Position numbers and translations under genes: made by a program
In this document: positions 35,601 to 50,600 of the stretch, piece by piece
How the letters are laid out: every line of letters begins with the position of its first letter
How positions within the stretch are numbered: position 1 is the stretch's first letter
The notes under the pieces: generated by a model
Told to the model about the DNA's origin: nothing
The model's input: the letters and a program-made list of their open reading frames with translations, nothing else
Database searches by the model: none
NCBI RefSeq assembly: GCF_003073045.1
Contig: NC_037592.1
Coordinates: 8,162,047-8,226,046, forward strand
Direction of reading: 5' to 3'
Length of the DNA stretch: 64,000 nucleotides
Source: Pomacea canaliculata
Taxonomy: Eukaryota > Mollusca > Gastropoda > Architaenioglossa > Ampullariidae

Positions 35601-38600
35601 ACCATTTGAAGTAGGATGATACAGAAATATCCAAGACATAATGAATGCTATTTTCTAGACATTTTTCAAGAAAAGTCTTGAATTCTGTGCAAATGAAGGT
35701 GGGCCATTATTTAGAATAGTGTCAAAGTCTGTCAGTTGCAAACAATTCTCTCATGGAATAAATGATCTTCTTCAATATGATTTTTGTCATTATTTTCACA
35801 CCAGTCCACTTGAAGACTACAACTACAAGGAATTTGTGACCTATGAAAGGTCCTGAAAAATCCACAAGCAGTCTTGGAAATGGTTCTCTAGTCATTCATA
35901 CACAAGGAAATTTTGGTGGTCCCAAAGTCAATTCAAAGTACAATGTCAAAAATTGGTTTTTCTACAAGCAAATGGCAACTTGGATCAAGACCATATATCT
36001 AATTTTATTCTGAAAAAATATGTGACTTCTAGCAAATTAACTAGTACCCAAAAAATATTTATTACCATGCAGTTTAATTCACTGCCAATGGAGCCACCAG
36101 TGATAGCTGTGTTTGCATTGGATGTGGAAGACTGCTTTTTGATTCGGATTAGTGACATGGGCACCCCCAGTTCATAAGCACACACTTGGGCAGTCTGTTT
36201 AAGATAAAAAGTTTTCAAAGACTTTAAATGATAGACAACATGCATCACAGTTTCATGGCAGTAAACAGTTGTCATTACTTGCTCACATCATATTTCACCG
36301 TTTCTTGCTAGCTACCAGGCCTTGGAAAGGTAGTGATTTCTAGGGGCAATAATGTGTTTTCTTAAAATTTCTTTAGAAAACATGAAAGGTATTTCATTTA
36401 AAATACTAGCCAGATTCACTGTACATATTTTCATGGGCATACCAGAAGTCTCATCCCAAACACCCAAAAAGGTGCTCTGACTCATCTCTTTCAGTCATGG
36501 GTACACTTACTTACCTTATCAAACATGGATACTAAATCACCCTGACTAGATTTAGAAAGGGGGTGTCCCAAGACTATGCCCTTAGTTGTAGATAACATTG
36601 TTTCTGTTGACCATAATTGTCCATTTTGTTTTTCGGTCTTTGGTAATCTTCCACTGCTAACATAAATGCTGTTCTCCCACACATCGTCCACAGCATTCAG
36701 GAATTTTCGATGTTAGACTAGCAATGAACCCAAATAAGCTAAGAGCAGAGAAGTACTAGAATTCTCCCTGATCTGCTTGTGTCTTTGTTAAGATGGTGAT
36801 GATAATGTTCCCTTTATATCTTCAGCAAGAAACTTAGGTTTATAATGACAACAGATATGTTTCTTGACAAACATTTCACACCTTTGTGTATTACTTGCTA
36901 TGATGATACTTAAGAGTATTACCTTGGTGTTCAACCCTTGTCCCATCTCAATGCCACCATGGTCAATGGCAATGGTCCCATCCGTATGATAAATGGTAAT
37001 CAAGACGCTGTAATTGCCACCCCCCCAACCTATGCCAAATCGTGTTGGCACCAAAGAAATGGCTTGTTTCTTCCACCTGTTTGCCTTTAGGTGAAATAAG
37101 TAAGAGCACAATCACAAATAGCTGAGGGTAAAAGACTATCATAAATTTGAATCAAATCATTTTAAAAGGCATTGCCAATCTTTGTACAGAACCACTCTTG
37201 TGGATAGACCTTCATATGGCTTAAAAGTTTACATCGAGACATCTGACAGTTAAATAATAATCAGGGAGAAGTCATGTAATGTGCCCCAGTCCATTACTGA
37301 CATGTATAAGCGTTCAAAAACCAGCATTCCTATACTTAAACAAAAGAGGGTCCAATGAGCAATGTAGTTGCATAAATTTACCTGAAATAACAGATTTGTA
37401 ATTGTCAAATTGCAGACCCTGTCATGAGATATTTGGGTGGAGAATCAATGTAGATCAACATGCCAAAAGCAGCTTAAGACTAAAATAGGTGCACACAAAG
37501 GACTAGCCTAGCAAACCAAAATAAATTAAAGAAGAATCCTGTCTTTATGGGTCTTAAAACTGCAATCGCATTGTTGGCTCACCTGATTGAATTCTGAAAC
37601 CTGCAACTGTCTGTTGGCTAGGTCAGCTGAGATCTCTAGTTCTGCTACAATGTTGGCAATGTTGCAGTAGTTGAGCACCATACCCCCAAGCGTTTTCTGA
37701 AGTGAATCTCATAATTATTATTTTAATATTTTAAACAGGATCTCAATTTAAGGTGTTTATTATTGCTCTGCATTGTGAAATGATACATATTCTTGAACAC
37801 AAAATATTGACTAATTAATACTGGTCTTTGACATGAAAAAATGCATTCACAATTTTTGCTTACAGGCAGGGATGGGGAGTAGCTGTAGCCTAGCTACAGC
37901 TACTGTAGCCGGCTACAAATTTTGTAGCTTGTAGCTTAGCGGCTACAAATTTAAAAAGTAAGTAGCTTGTAGCCGTAGCTACATTTTTAGAAAGTAGCTG
38001 TAGCTTGTTGCTACTTTCACTTTCACGACTGTAGCACTCTAGTAGTGTACAAAGTATAATGTCTTTGGGTTGTAGATTTGCATCTATATTCAGAATGTTC
38101 AGCACGGCAGGAATGTAAAAGATAGAATGTCTTTGTGCGAGGGAGGAATGATGTTCAACAATGTTGTTTCACAGTAAAAATGTCTTGTGCGAGGAGGAAA
38201 ATGATGTTCGACAATGTAGCATAGGGAGGAAATGATGTTTCAACAATGTCGATGTTCAAAAATGTCTTATTGCGACGAAATAGAATGTCTGTGCTAGAAT
38301 GTTCGAGGGGAGGGAGAATAAATAGCAGGGCTGACAGTGGTGTGGGACCTCTTTGTGAATTTAGGCCAGCTGCTGAGAAAAGATACTGATTAAAGAAAAC
38401 TTCAGTGTGGAATTCAATCTCTGTGTTATTTCTGGTACGACAGCCACTCTACGTAGCCATTTGACGTGTTGGTTACACGACCATTCGTCGACAGCGTGTC
38501 AGCAAGACGACGACAGACGTACACTGCTCTCACTGCTCGGTGTCTTGACAGCCAGACACCACGTGTCTCGCACGCTCAGTAACCGCAAGTACCGGGTCGT

Positions 38601-41600
38601 CCATGTGGCGGGAGCGATTTGAAAAACGAAGATGGACGTACCCATCCATTTCCAGCCTTATTTGAAATTTTTTACATTTTGCGAACCACAAAATGTGGCT
38701 ATAGTTTCAAATGCAAGATTGTTGAGAGATTGTTCAGTCTGGCAGGACTTTATCATGACAAAGCTGCGCACTAGGGTGACAGACAGCAACTTCGAGGCCA
38801 AAGTTCTGGTCAAAGACTTTAAAAGATTAACATAAGTTTAAAAAATTCAGTTCATCTGTTTAGTATCACATTTCACAAAAGTAATTCGTACATTTCTGCC
38901 ATGATCAAATGCTCATTGTCATCATGTCCAAGCATGAAATTGTGGCAAGGGCAGCCTGCATGCAGGTTGGCAATTTTTACAGTCTCAGCGTTCATTTGCC
39001 ATTTCTATGCTGCAACAATGATAGTCTTGTTATAAGCGCAATACTTTGTTTATAAAGAAAACAAGAATTGAATTGGACTATTTGGCAACTATACTGAAGT
39101 CTATTATCCTAAAATATAGGAATGAAGACTTGAAATTTTGAGAGTGAATTCTCTTTCTTCGAAACTTAACATAGGAGATAAAGAGTTACATTAGCTTTTC
39201 TGATGGCATCCGATAGACTGATACAATCCGTACTTTGCCATCATGTAGGTGGGACAGCCAAGTGGGGCACCAAGGCTTTCCATATTGGACAAGGAGTCCC
39301 CCTTTTCGCACATGCTTTCAGAACTAAGTGGTAAGAGCAGTTACCCCCACAGTAACCATCGAGGAAACTATAGTGTAGTAGAATTGTGTTTGACCTTTTA
39401 CGCTGCTGCAAGGCAGTTGCTCACTTGACTAGTGGAGTGCTCTGCACACCAGGCACATACATGCTAGCTCGATCACTGTCAGGGAGATACTTTTTTTGAT
39501 GGTTAAAGAGAAAATGTAACCCATTATTTCCCATGGTCATGTCATCTGGTACAATAAAAGAAGAAATGCTTTGCTGCCCCTCAATCTCTCATGTCCATAC
39601 ATTCATGCTAAGTAGAGCACAACTAAGGCTTACAGTACCTGGCGCTCTGCATGATGTCATTGCTGGCTTGTTTGTCTTAACATCTATACTAGTCATTCTC
39701 CAGTTCTCACAGGAGTAAACTGAAATACAAATAACAACATTATTGATTTAAAGATCTTTGTGAGGTTCAACCATAGTTATAAAACAGTATTTGTTACTCA
39801 ATTACTCAACATATTGTGAAAAGTTTGACAATTTGACAATGACAGTTTGTTATGGTACTCCCCTTGTCTATGCCATCTGCCACCCTTCCCATCAGAAACA
39901 ATTGTGATTAGTTTAGCAATGCCTGCTATACTTTTTTCCCTCTCTAGGAAATAATCTCCATTTCTTATGGTCATGTCATCTGGTACAGTCAAATAAGAAA
40001 TGTCAAAGCAAAAGAAATAGATTTGAACATACATCAAATGTAACTACACCACCACAAATATATTTTCAATGTCAATGTACCTTTTATACTACATTATATT
40101 GAAAGCAAAGCATTTTTAGGCAACTTCATAACTAGTTTAAAATATTATGATTCATGACATTGGTAAGAAGATACCATTGTCTAGCCAGCCCTCCAGTCCA
40201 AAACCTCCAGAGTCATTGTTGTTCCAGCCCATGTCATCATAGATATCAATTATAATGCCATTCAGTTTGCCTTCATCTGTAAAACCAACCTGTTCAAAAC
40301 ACATACAGTCAATATCAATATATTTATATAGTCATCATGTGATCACTGGTTACAGGACTTTGCCACCATATTAGTCAGAATTATGTGGTAGTGGTGAATG
40401 TCAAGTACCTTGTAAATGCACAGAAAGACAATAGCCATAACATAGAGCAGTTGCCATCCTCTTTAGCACTAAAGCAGTCTTTAGATATAAAAAATAATAA
40501 TATTCTTGGTGAAATAGCACAGTCTGTTATTCAGCTTCAGTGTTCCACATTCTGCAGGCTGACCGATGAGTGGCCAAAAGAAAAAAAAAGAAGACCTTGA
40601 CCTATTAGATCCATTATATGATTGGGCGTGGCAGGGACAGGATCATTTGCAGCCTGGATCAGTTTTTCAATGATTTGTGCACGCTGGAGCATCTTGTTGC
40701 TGAATATCTTAAATCTCATCTGGCATTCTCTAGTTAATGATTTTGTATGTTATGTTGCTTGTGTTCCTGTCCCTTTTGTTTTTCGTAAAGCGCCATGAGC
40801 CTGTCCCTAGGACCGGGATATGGTGCTATACTACTACTACTACAACAACAGCAACAACAACATGTGGCAATAACTGAACAAACTAGGACCAATATCAGAA
40901 CAGCTACACACCATTTCCTTAAAATTCAAAAGCAGAAATGCTATGCAGCAACACATCATATAAAATCTGGGGTACATGAAAGCATGTACAAACCTCATAA
41001 TTTGCCACATACACATTTCGTCTGCCAATAGCATGCATATTGCTTTGCATGTCCAGTCGCATGCGAACTGCCCTGAATAAATGAAAAAGATTCTAATTTT
41101 TAATGGGGGAAAAACTGAATAAAATGTATAAATGAACAGCAGGCAACATTCTTTAGACAGGCGGCATGTGAAAGAATCAAAAAATGTTTCGTCTCTTGGA
41201 AACATGACTTAATCTAGAAAGTCCTAAAAGTATCCCGAAATTATTCAAAAAGCATGGATTTCTTTTCATGTCTTTAGTTGATAAAACTGACAAATTTGAA
41301 TGCTAACAATGTTAATTACTTACAAGATAAATAATACCATACTGATGAAGCTGTTATGAACCGAAGGAAAAGCCTACCTTTTCATTATATGTGCTGCTAG
41401 CGCACATGCTCCAGAAACAAGAAAGTTACGTGAAATTTTGCCTCCAAATGCTCCTCCAAGATGTTTGACTTCAACAGTCACCCTAGTTAAATGCATCAAA
41501 GAGACAAGATGGATAAATGTTTTCAATGATAGCATACACTAGCTGTAACAATTGAAACACTAATACATCCTGGATGAATCTCTGCTGATAACTTCTAATA

Positions 41601-44600
41601 GAGTGTGAGGTCTAACAAGGTCGGGAGACAGAATAATGAACAGAATGCAATGAATGGAAACAAACTCAAAATAAAACATGTTTACAATTCAAATTTGAGA
41701 ATATTTTCAAGACACATTAAGTTACTTTTTTTCATCAGAATATCCTAATAGCTACGTTTCAAACTGTATGTGCCATCATCTAGTTCCTATGACTTAGTGC
41801 CAGGGACATCAATCAACAAAAACGATTTAGCTGCAATTGTATTAACTTACGCATTTTGTGGGATGTTCAAGACAGCGGAGACACCTGCAGCAGTCTGGTC
41901 AATCCACTGTGAGGATGGCTGAACAAGTATTCCACCATCATCACTGGGAACACACCTACATGCTTGTGTCTCCATGTAGTAATGATATTGTTCACCAACC
42001 TGCACTGACCCCACCACACGCCGTGCAGACTGAGCAATAGCCACTGAAATTTTAAGACAAGTTAAACTATAGTGTTAATAAGGAGTCTGTTTAAATGAAT
42101 CTTCTACCGCTGAAATAAAACCAAAATCTGTAAGAATGAAAACAATTAACAGTGAAAGCATTGGAAAAAGCAATTAATATGACTTTTTGTAGAATAAAAG
42201 AAATGAACAGACCCTGCCCTTTTCTAGCAGTTTGACTTTAAGACAGATAACTCACTGTCTGGATCACCAACTACCAAAGGAGAAGGACCATTTGGAAAAA
42301 ATGACTTTTTCTGTATTGCAGCATAAATGTCAATCAGAGGTAGCTGTACATCTGTGTATGTTACTTTGACCATTGAAGCTGCTGTAGTTGCTGTTAGAGG
42401 GTCATCTGAAATGAAAACAATGAGAAAAAAATAATAAAAAATATTTTTTGCAACTTTTTAAATAAATGTGTTTAAAATCATTTGTAAGTTATATGACAAA
42501 AATAAAAAAACCAATAGGGAAATACTTCTGTAGTTCTTTTCCTTCTATGTGAAGAAATAACACATTTGAGATTGATGAATATCAGATTTTTATCTAATCT
42601 TTTTATAAAAAAATTTACTGTCTATTTTTGATAGCAAACCTGCCACAATGATAGCAAGAGGTTGTCCAGCATACATCACCTGACCACTGCACAAAATCTG
42701 CAAATGACCAAAGGATCCAAATTATCCCTCAATATAAATGAAGATAAAGATAAAAGCTAGTACAAATAAAATGATCATTTATGAGCATCTGTTCTTCTAA
42801 GACCGTAGAAAGACTAAAGATTATTTATTAAACTAAAGTTTAATACTGCACAATGAACTAATAAATATAAACCATAACATCTAATAGAAAATGTGTGAAA
42901 CTTTAATTAAGCAATAGAGTTAAATTAAGTTTAATGACTTACCATATTGTAATGAACTAATATTAAATGTGCAGATACATGCAAATGTATATTGCACATG
43001 CATACTCAGTAAATCCTCAAACCTCTTCTGGTGTTCCTGCATACACAGCAAAATTGTTCTTCCCACCTACTGGGATGTCAGAAGCTTGAATGAACTTGTA
43101 AACACCAGACATAGCCTGCCAAAGTTTTATGGATCATGTAAGCTATCTAAAATAGCTCTCTTCTTATCTTTTCTCTCTCTAACACAAACTCACACACACA
43201 CATAGAAGCATTTAAAAACTCCACTCAAGAGAAGGATCATAAGGGATTTCATCCTTTCCATTTTATTCCTAGAATAAACATTTTTGAATATGGGGCATGC
43301 AGTTATAATTAAATTTGTAAAGCTCATTTGAATATATGCATCCTGCTTTTAATTGGTGAAGGTGGTGCACACTAAACAGTGAAATGAGTTAAGATCTTAC
43401 TAGAGCATCAGATGGATCCATAGAGGAAACTCGAGCATTCCCTTGGGTGCTCAAAACAAATGCTGCAAATAGCTCTCCTTGCTCCAATGGGATGTCATCT
43501 AAGTATCGAGTCATCCCTGATACCTGAAGGCAAGAAGTGCATGAGGCATGAATTGGGTTTTTATATGATAAATAATGATTTTACTGTAGTCCCAAAGATA
43601 TTCATGAAAATTTTATTCTGAAGCATGTGTTTTATTTCTTTTAGCTGACAGCTATTTAAGTGTAAGCCATAATAAAATAATGACCTCATTTACTTTTAAA
43701 ATGTTTGCGGCTTTTTTTCAGTAATACTATTTGATTGTGAGACTAAAACATACTCGTCTCCTTAGTTTCTTGCTGAATGATTTGAAAACCAAAGAAAAAT
43801 AAAACAGGAAATTTTGAAGTAAACCTTGTAAGTGGCATCAATTGCCGGCATGGGTTCATCTAAAGGCCACTCCTCTTTGCGTGTATCAAATGTCTGAGTT
43901 GCTGATGAAACAGGTCGCAATAAAGGCGTGCTACCACTCTTAAATCTCTCCATGACTTGGTCTCCACACACATCAAGGACATACTGATGGCAGTAAATTC
44001 AAAATCATCACATGAATGACTATGCACTTTAATGTAGAAATATGTTACAAGTGTCACATGCTGTCAAATGTGTTTTATGACATATCTTGAGATAAGTGAT
44101 GCGAACGATGAAGAATGAATAAAATTATTTAAAATGTAGGAGATACCTTTTTCTTAATGAATTTTACACCCACATCCCTTCATTATTTTGATCATTTGAT
44201 GTAATTTATTTTGACAGAGTAATTTATTTTGACAGATAAAAGCAACATCAGTAAGAGAATAAGTAACCACTGAAATATTAACATTTCTTCAGATAGAGGT
44301 TCAAAGTTTTATGGTTTTGGCAATACATGCACAATAATAAAAAGTCAGGGCAGCCTAAAAGACTGCATATACAGACACATGCTCACCCTGTAAAAGAAAG
44401 CTAGTGCCAGGTTCTTGCGATAATTTGGAGAAGCAAGTATTGGGTCAGAAGATGGTACAAGCTCTTTGCTCAGTGAAGTAAAGACATCTACAAAAAAAAA
44501 ACCTAAAGGACAGTAACTCTACATTCTAACCATAAACAGTAATGTTTGTTGCATTCCACAAATGCCTGCACTCCACCACTAGAATCACTCATTTATTAAA

Positions 44601-47600
44601 AGACAACACACGCATATGAACTCAAACTGAACTCTATAAATGTAGTTTTATAGCGCGCTAGTATCCGCATCACAAAGATGCGCTCAATGTGAAACATATA
44701 TACATACATACACTTATGTATAAACATAAACATATATATCTTCACTTTACTTGTCTTCATCTTCCTTGGATTATCTTACCTTTGGGAAACCTTATTCACC
44801 AGATGTAAACACATGGGTTTCAGAAGAGTTTCCACTACTACACATGCTACACATATTCTGGTTTCCTCTTTCTTAAACCACAGTAAGCATGAATGCATTC
44901 AGTGGTTTGGGCTATTTCCTTGAATGTATATATTTCTAAGCTTACATTGATATTTACACCTTATTCCAGTGGTGCCAAACCTTTTTCTCGCCTGAGGGCC
45001 GCATGTTGGACATGAAATAATTAAAATCGAGCTGGCCAGAACATGGTGGTTTTGCCAGAATCATGGCTATTATGTTGTCTGGTTAAAATGAACAGGCCGA
45101 ATGTGGCACCTTTGTGGGCCAGATGTGGCCCTCAGGCTGCAGGTTGGGCACCCCTGCCCTATTCAAATAGAAAAACGAAAGTACTGTATCTGATTCTGAA
45201 GCAAACAAGTCACATGTTATAGGAATAATTATATGGCAGCCATACAAACCTTTGAGAACCTGAGGGTCACCAAGCTGTTTTCCAAAGAGAAATCCTTCGG
45301 TGATCTCAGCATGATTCTATCATGTAGAAATCAAAGGTTGCATACTTCATTATGAATTTCTGTACACACATTGTATGGATATTTTTGGCAATACAGTGAT
45401 ACCTCGGTTCTCGAACATAATTCGTTCCGGGAGGACGATCGAGAACCAAATTGTTCGAGAACCGAAGCAATGAAACCCATACTGGATTAATTCGTTCCAA
45501 GCCCCAGAAAATGCCTATTTACTAGCCTAATTTGTATATAATATGTAGAAAAACATGAGTCTCAACAAGAAATAAGAAATAAAAGTGTATTTATTAAAAC
45601 AAAAAAACAAAAAAATAAAATGTACTGTACAGTACAGTAAATTGTGTTTCATTTACTGTACCTGTACAAACTTTATGAGGAGGGAATGAATGTGGAGGGA
45701 GGAGGGAAGGGGATATTGTTTGAAGGGGAGTCCTCTTCAATAAAAACAGAGGGTAACTGCTCTTCGGGTGTTCTGTTCTCTGTATCTTTTGCTGAGGAGA
45801 ATCAGAATCTTGCTCTGCAATTTCTTTAAGGAAGAATTTGTCAATTGTTTGCTGTTTTTTTCTCCTTTGCAAAATTTTGCGGAAAGTGGACATAACATTG
45901 TCATTAAAATGTTAACTGCTCTATTTGCTAAATCAGGGTGATGTTGTTCAACAAAATTTGCGATTTCTGCCCACACACATTTCATGACTCTCCACAAAAA
46001 CGTGACTGTCTCTCTCTCTCTGCACTCACACTGATGACGCAACAAGGCGCGCTGGGCCGAATGAACGCCATTCGGCCAACTCGGCTCATCTCGGACGTTC
46101 GAGTTCCAAATATTTGTTCGGATTCCAAGACAAAATTTTCTCGAATTTCCTGGTCGAATACCGATTTGGTCGAAAGTCAAGGCGTTCGAGAACCGAGGTA
46201 TCACTGTAGTGTGTAAAGTCCAAGAAAAAGTTAACAGTAAATCTGATCATCAGAGGGATTTTAGTCAGGGAAATGAAATAACCACAAGGTGGGCTATCTG
46301 TCCCAATTATTACTGAGGTTAAAATTTTAGAAAAAAATATGTTTAAATTTCAGTTATCATAAATCATACAATTCACTAATGAAAACCTCTTTACTATAGT
46401 CCATAATTTAAAGTAAAAATATTACAGCAAAAACACTTGATGAAAAATTAATAAAAACAAGTTACCACAATTTAGTCATCACAAAACTTACCAGTGAGGC
46501 ATTGATTCCCTGGAAAATGAGTGATGGTTTCTCTAAAACTGTATAATTCTTGCTTCTGTCCAATTTCAGGTTAAAACCAGCTGTGACATACCCATGACTG
46601 TTCTGTAAAAATATTATGTTTTGAAATGTTATTCCTGTTAAGCTCCATTAGATCAGGTGCTCCACTCCGCTTTGAAAATGTATATTATAATTCACCCCTC
46701 CAAAAATTTAAAGCAAAAACCCAACAAGACATGATATGATTAAAAAAAAAAAAGAGATTGTGTCTGTTTATAGGTGCTAAAAGAATAACCAATTTGTAGA
46801 TAATTTACCTGCAGACGTTGTGAGGTGCGATAGGTTCTGATGTAGTTATTGTCATCTGTGTAGGAAGGAAGGTAAGCTGCCTCAATGACCTTGCCATTCA
46901 TGTTAAGGTTGAGGAAGTCACTTAAGTTGTACTGACTGCTACTCCCATTTCCATCACCTGTACAACATGCATTGGTACATTAATATGAATGATGATTGGT
47001 TGAACTTGGCTAACCAATTTACCTTTGGGTTAGTTGACCACTTTATTAATAAAATAAGTAAACTTGTTTTTGTTTTTAATCAGTGCCACAAAACTTTGAT
47101 TATTTGATTTCTCCGGATGCAAAATTGGCCACAGTCTAATGCAGAATGAAGATAGTTTAAAGTTTGTTTACAAGAATTAATTGACACATGACTAGATCTT
47201 TAACTAATGACAAGCATAAATAATAGCTACAGGCTTAGTAGGTAATAATAACAAAAATCAATATGGTGAAACAGTAGTGCTTTTCTCTCATCAGGCAGAT
47301 TAAACGACTCGGAATTATTCCATCATGTGACACTTTTGCAAAAGCACTTTCCTTAGAGAGGAAGTGAAAGCACTGACGGCATAAAGATGTCTGCGAATAT
47401 GTGGTCTTGAACCACTGGCATATTTTTTCACATACATTTTCAGTCTATTGTCTGCATGCAACACAGAACAATGATGATGATCCTGATGCTAAATGCTTAG
47501 AAGCTCACTATAGCTGGTTAAACTAAATGAAACTAGTTTCTGCTACTGACCAATCTGAAGCCTGGCACCGACAGTCTCCAGCAAGGTAAAGACATCTGAC

Positions 47601-50600
47601 ACAAATTCAGGATGTTTGTGTTTCAGCATCAAGTTGCCTGCCCAACAGGCCAGCTGCAACAAAGCACAAGTGGTTGGGCAACTAGATAATACAGCCCTAG
47701 CTAGAGGACAGGATGTAAACCAGATGAGAAACCTCTGTGGTCTAAAATGTGAACAAAACAATTCAACTCAGTACAATTTATTTATACTTGAAATACTATA
47801 GCTCAATGCATATATTTCTCACACAAAACCATAAACATGTATTGAAATGTAAACCCACCAAACAGCTTCATCTGAACAGTCCTTAGAATGTTGTGCTACC
47901 AGCAGGTTGCACAATGCATGTTACTCTTCCATGTCACACTTACATTTTTAACAGTAGTTGTGGCCACTTTCTTCAGGTGGTTTGCAAAGACAGGAAAATA
48001 CGAGTTGGAAGAAACTTGGTCACCTCCTTCAAAAAAGTTCTGCAGCTTTCGGAGACTCAGATTTCCTCCCAGAATGATGGGAGAGGACTGTTTATTGAAA
48101 ATAAAACTGATTATTATAAGTTCATAGATCTGTTCACAGTCACCTCTCCACTTCTATAATCTGGAAATGCATGCTCTCTCTTTCTCTCTCTTACACACAC
48201 ACATACATTTAAAAATGCCCACAAAAAGGACACAAAAAGTTGAAGAGAATTGTTGACAGAAGGATGCTTAAGGTCTGTAACTGGTTTAACTAAAGTGAAA
48301 CTGCTTTCATTTTGCAGTAATTTTATACCAAAAAAATGGCTTTTTAAGTGGATTGGGAGTTGTGTAGAAGTGAAGTAGTGAGATTAATGTGTTTGAGTGT
48401 GTGCATGCAAACATGTGTATGTGAGAAAAAGTGAGTTAGAGAAGGTATCAGAACATGCACATTTCAATCAGAAAAACAAGACCAGAAAATTCAGAAAGGC
48501 TTACTAACTTTGTTAATTTGTTATGGTTCAAATTACGTTTTTTGCTTATCTTCTAAATGAATATATTTTTGACAATGTATATTCAGCTCAAATGTAGAGT
48601 TAATGTGATCTCTGTAAGTGCCTTAAAACTCACACTCATGCGATATAGGTCCTGTATGCCCCGAATATCAATCAGGACATCATACATCCATGGTCCAATT
48701 TCTTTATACACACCTTCAACAAAAAATTACAGTAATGTATTTACAGATTTTAGTACTTAATTTTAAACTCCTATCTCTCAGTTTAGAGAGGTCTAAGAGA
48801 GAAGCAAAATATACTTTTATATTAATGTCATCATTAAAGAGCATTCCATGAGACAAAGGAATCAATGTTCATAATCCATTAGATTATTAAGAAATAGATT
48901 CTGCAGGTTAACATCTACAAAAAGACCATTCGGGCTCACTCACCAAACCCAGAGTTGCCAAACACTAGGCGGTAGTTTGCTGAACGGTACTGGCTAAGAA
49001 GCGAGTAAAGATCCACCAGTGCTGTAGGTTTAAACCACTGAGCTGTCTGACCCACAATGTGAAGTGGCTTTACTCCTGATGCAACACTGCTTGCACACTT
49101 CATTTTTTGATTTCCCTTTGAATCACAACGGCCAGTGCATTTCTGGCCTGTCGTCTTACATATTTTGTTAGGATTCAAATCCTGAAACATACATCACACA
49201 TGCATATACAGAGGGCAAGAAGCCTATTGTCACAGAAATAATTTAAGCTAAATAGGCTTAGTGATAAATACATAGAACAGATAAACTGAACCATCAAAAT
49301 TTTCATTTACTTTATAAATGTAATATATTCATAGCAAAAATAAAAATCCCCAAATGCATATAAATGGAATCTGCCAGGGAAAGTTTCCAGCACCTCTATA
49401 TCAATCATGCCACCGGGCAGAGATGGAGGTGCATCTGATGCAAAAGATTTCATGGCATCTAGGATTGGTCTGTATCCTGTGACAATAAAAAATTCTCTAT
49501 AAGCAACATTTTTTCCCTTTATAACATTTCTTATTTTCCCCAAGCTTCTCTTTATAACAACCCCTTAGCAAAAGCTTATTTTCTATTTGTGTAAGTGAAA
49601 TATATAAGAAACATAGATGGCAACTTGTATAAAGCAATAATTATTACTAAATGTCATGTTTTCTGAAACCTAGCTGTAGTGGGAGTGTCATAGTTTTTGT
49701 ACTAGGTAAATAATAGGTGTAGCCCTGAATCAGTATCTACTCCACTATCAGGGAAGTTGTCTGCCAACAAAAGCTGAATAATGGGTATCATAACGCAATG
49801 GTCGGGGCAGTGAGGTGCAAATATTTCACATCTAGGGAGAGCATGTGAAAAGGGGAGACCACCCTCTCTTTCAACTACTTTTAACTCCCCTGAAAAATCT
49901 TGTCCATTTGATGGACATCAAATCGGGTATCATTCCAGTCAAAGCATGAGCCTTAAACACAGCTACCTTTCATTCTGGAGCAAGCATATTGAACTTCTTT
50001 ACAAGCTCAGTGTTTTATAGTGGTTGCAGCGACATTCTGATTATATTAAGAGTGATTTTCTAGAATCCTAGTTAAGCTCATTTCAAGTACGTACTCTGCT
50101 GGCAAAGCAACACCTGTCATTTGTATGCACTTATACAATATATACAGATGAAACTGTTGAAGCGCCAACCCCCTTGATGTTTCAAGCTGACACAGAAGAT
50201 AACACTACATAATTTTGAAGCTATTTGTGAACTGTTTACCCATTTGTGAATGCATGTATATTTCTCATGTCAGTGAATCATTTTAGTTCATAAATTGTTT
50301 GTTACACACCTGTGCAGCGGCAAATTGTAACATCATATTCATCTTCCACTTCTTGCATTGTGGGAGTGGGGTTCTTCTGAAGAAGGCTGCAAGCAAATTC
50401 CCAGTAAATGATGATAACCTAATCTTATCATCTTCAATAATTTGCATCCTCCATACTTCTCTACAAAGTGGTAGTAGTTATAGTATTTCTGACTGATATT
50501 TCTGCATTAAAAATGAACCCTTAATTGTCACTTACCCATACATGTTCATAACCTGGGAAGGGCTACAGAAGCCACACTGTACTCCATTGTACTCTGCAAG

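Larger units (their letters stand above)
33115..45316 (-). other. molybdopterin domains of the molybdo-flavoenzyme (exons 13-32)
   Basis: Ordered landmarks are SSATQTFDT (exon 15), TRYLDDIP (16), YHYYMETQA (20), LGGAFGGK (21), CRAPG (24), GGIEMGQGL (26), [10 protein letters not shown] (30) and GEPPLM (32). The last contains the glutamate (about residue 1243 in this model) that is the catalytic base in this family. Exon 26 has GIGWGGGN where mammalian XDH has a substrate-stacking phenylalanine, suggesting a different pocket. Confidence 0.85.

Noticed and set aside
36491..36691. 66-codon - strand frame inside intron 26 ([15 protein letters not shown]...)
   Set aside because: The exons on both sides join directly in phase (GQGLNTK to TAQVCAY) as the family requires, so an extra exon here is not needed and has no family match.
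39193..39318. - strand frame [20 protein letters not shown]... considered as the missing molybdo-flavoenzyme exon
   Set aside because: Does not match the expected residues after CRAPG, and has no suitable acceptor and donor in phase.
45594..45893. Treating the transposase remnant as an active gene
   Set aside because: Only C-terminal pieces are present, in two frames, within an 813-bp element.
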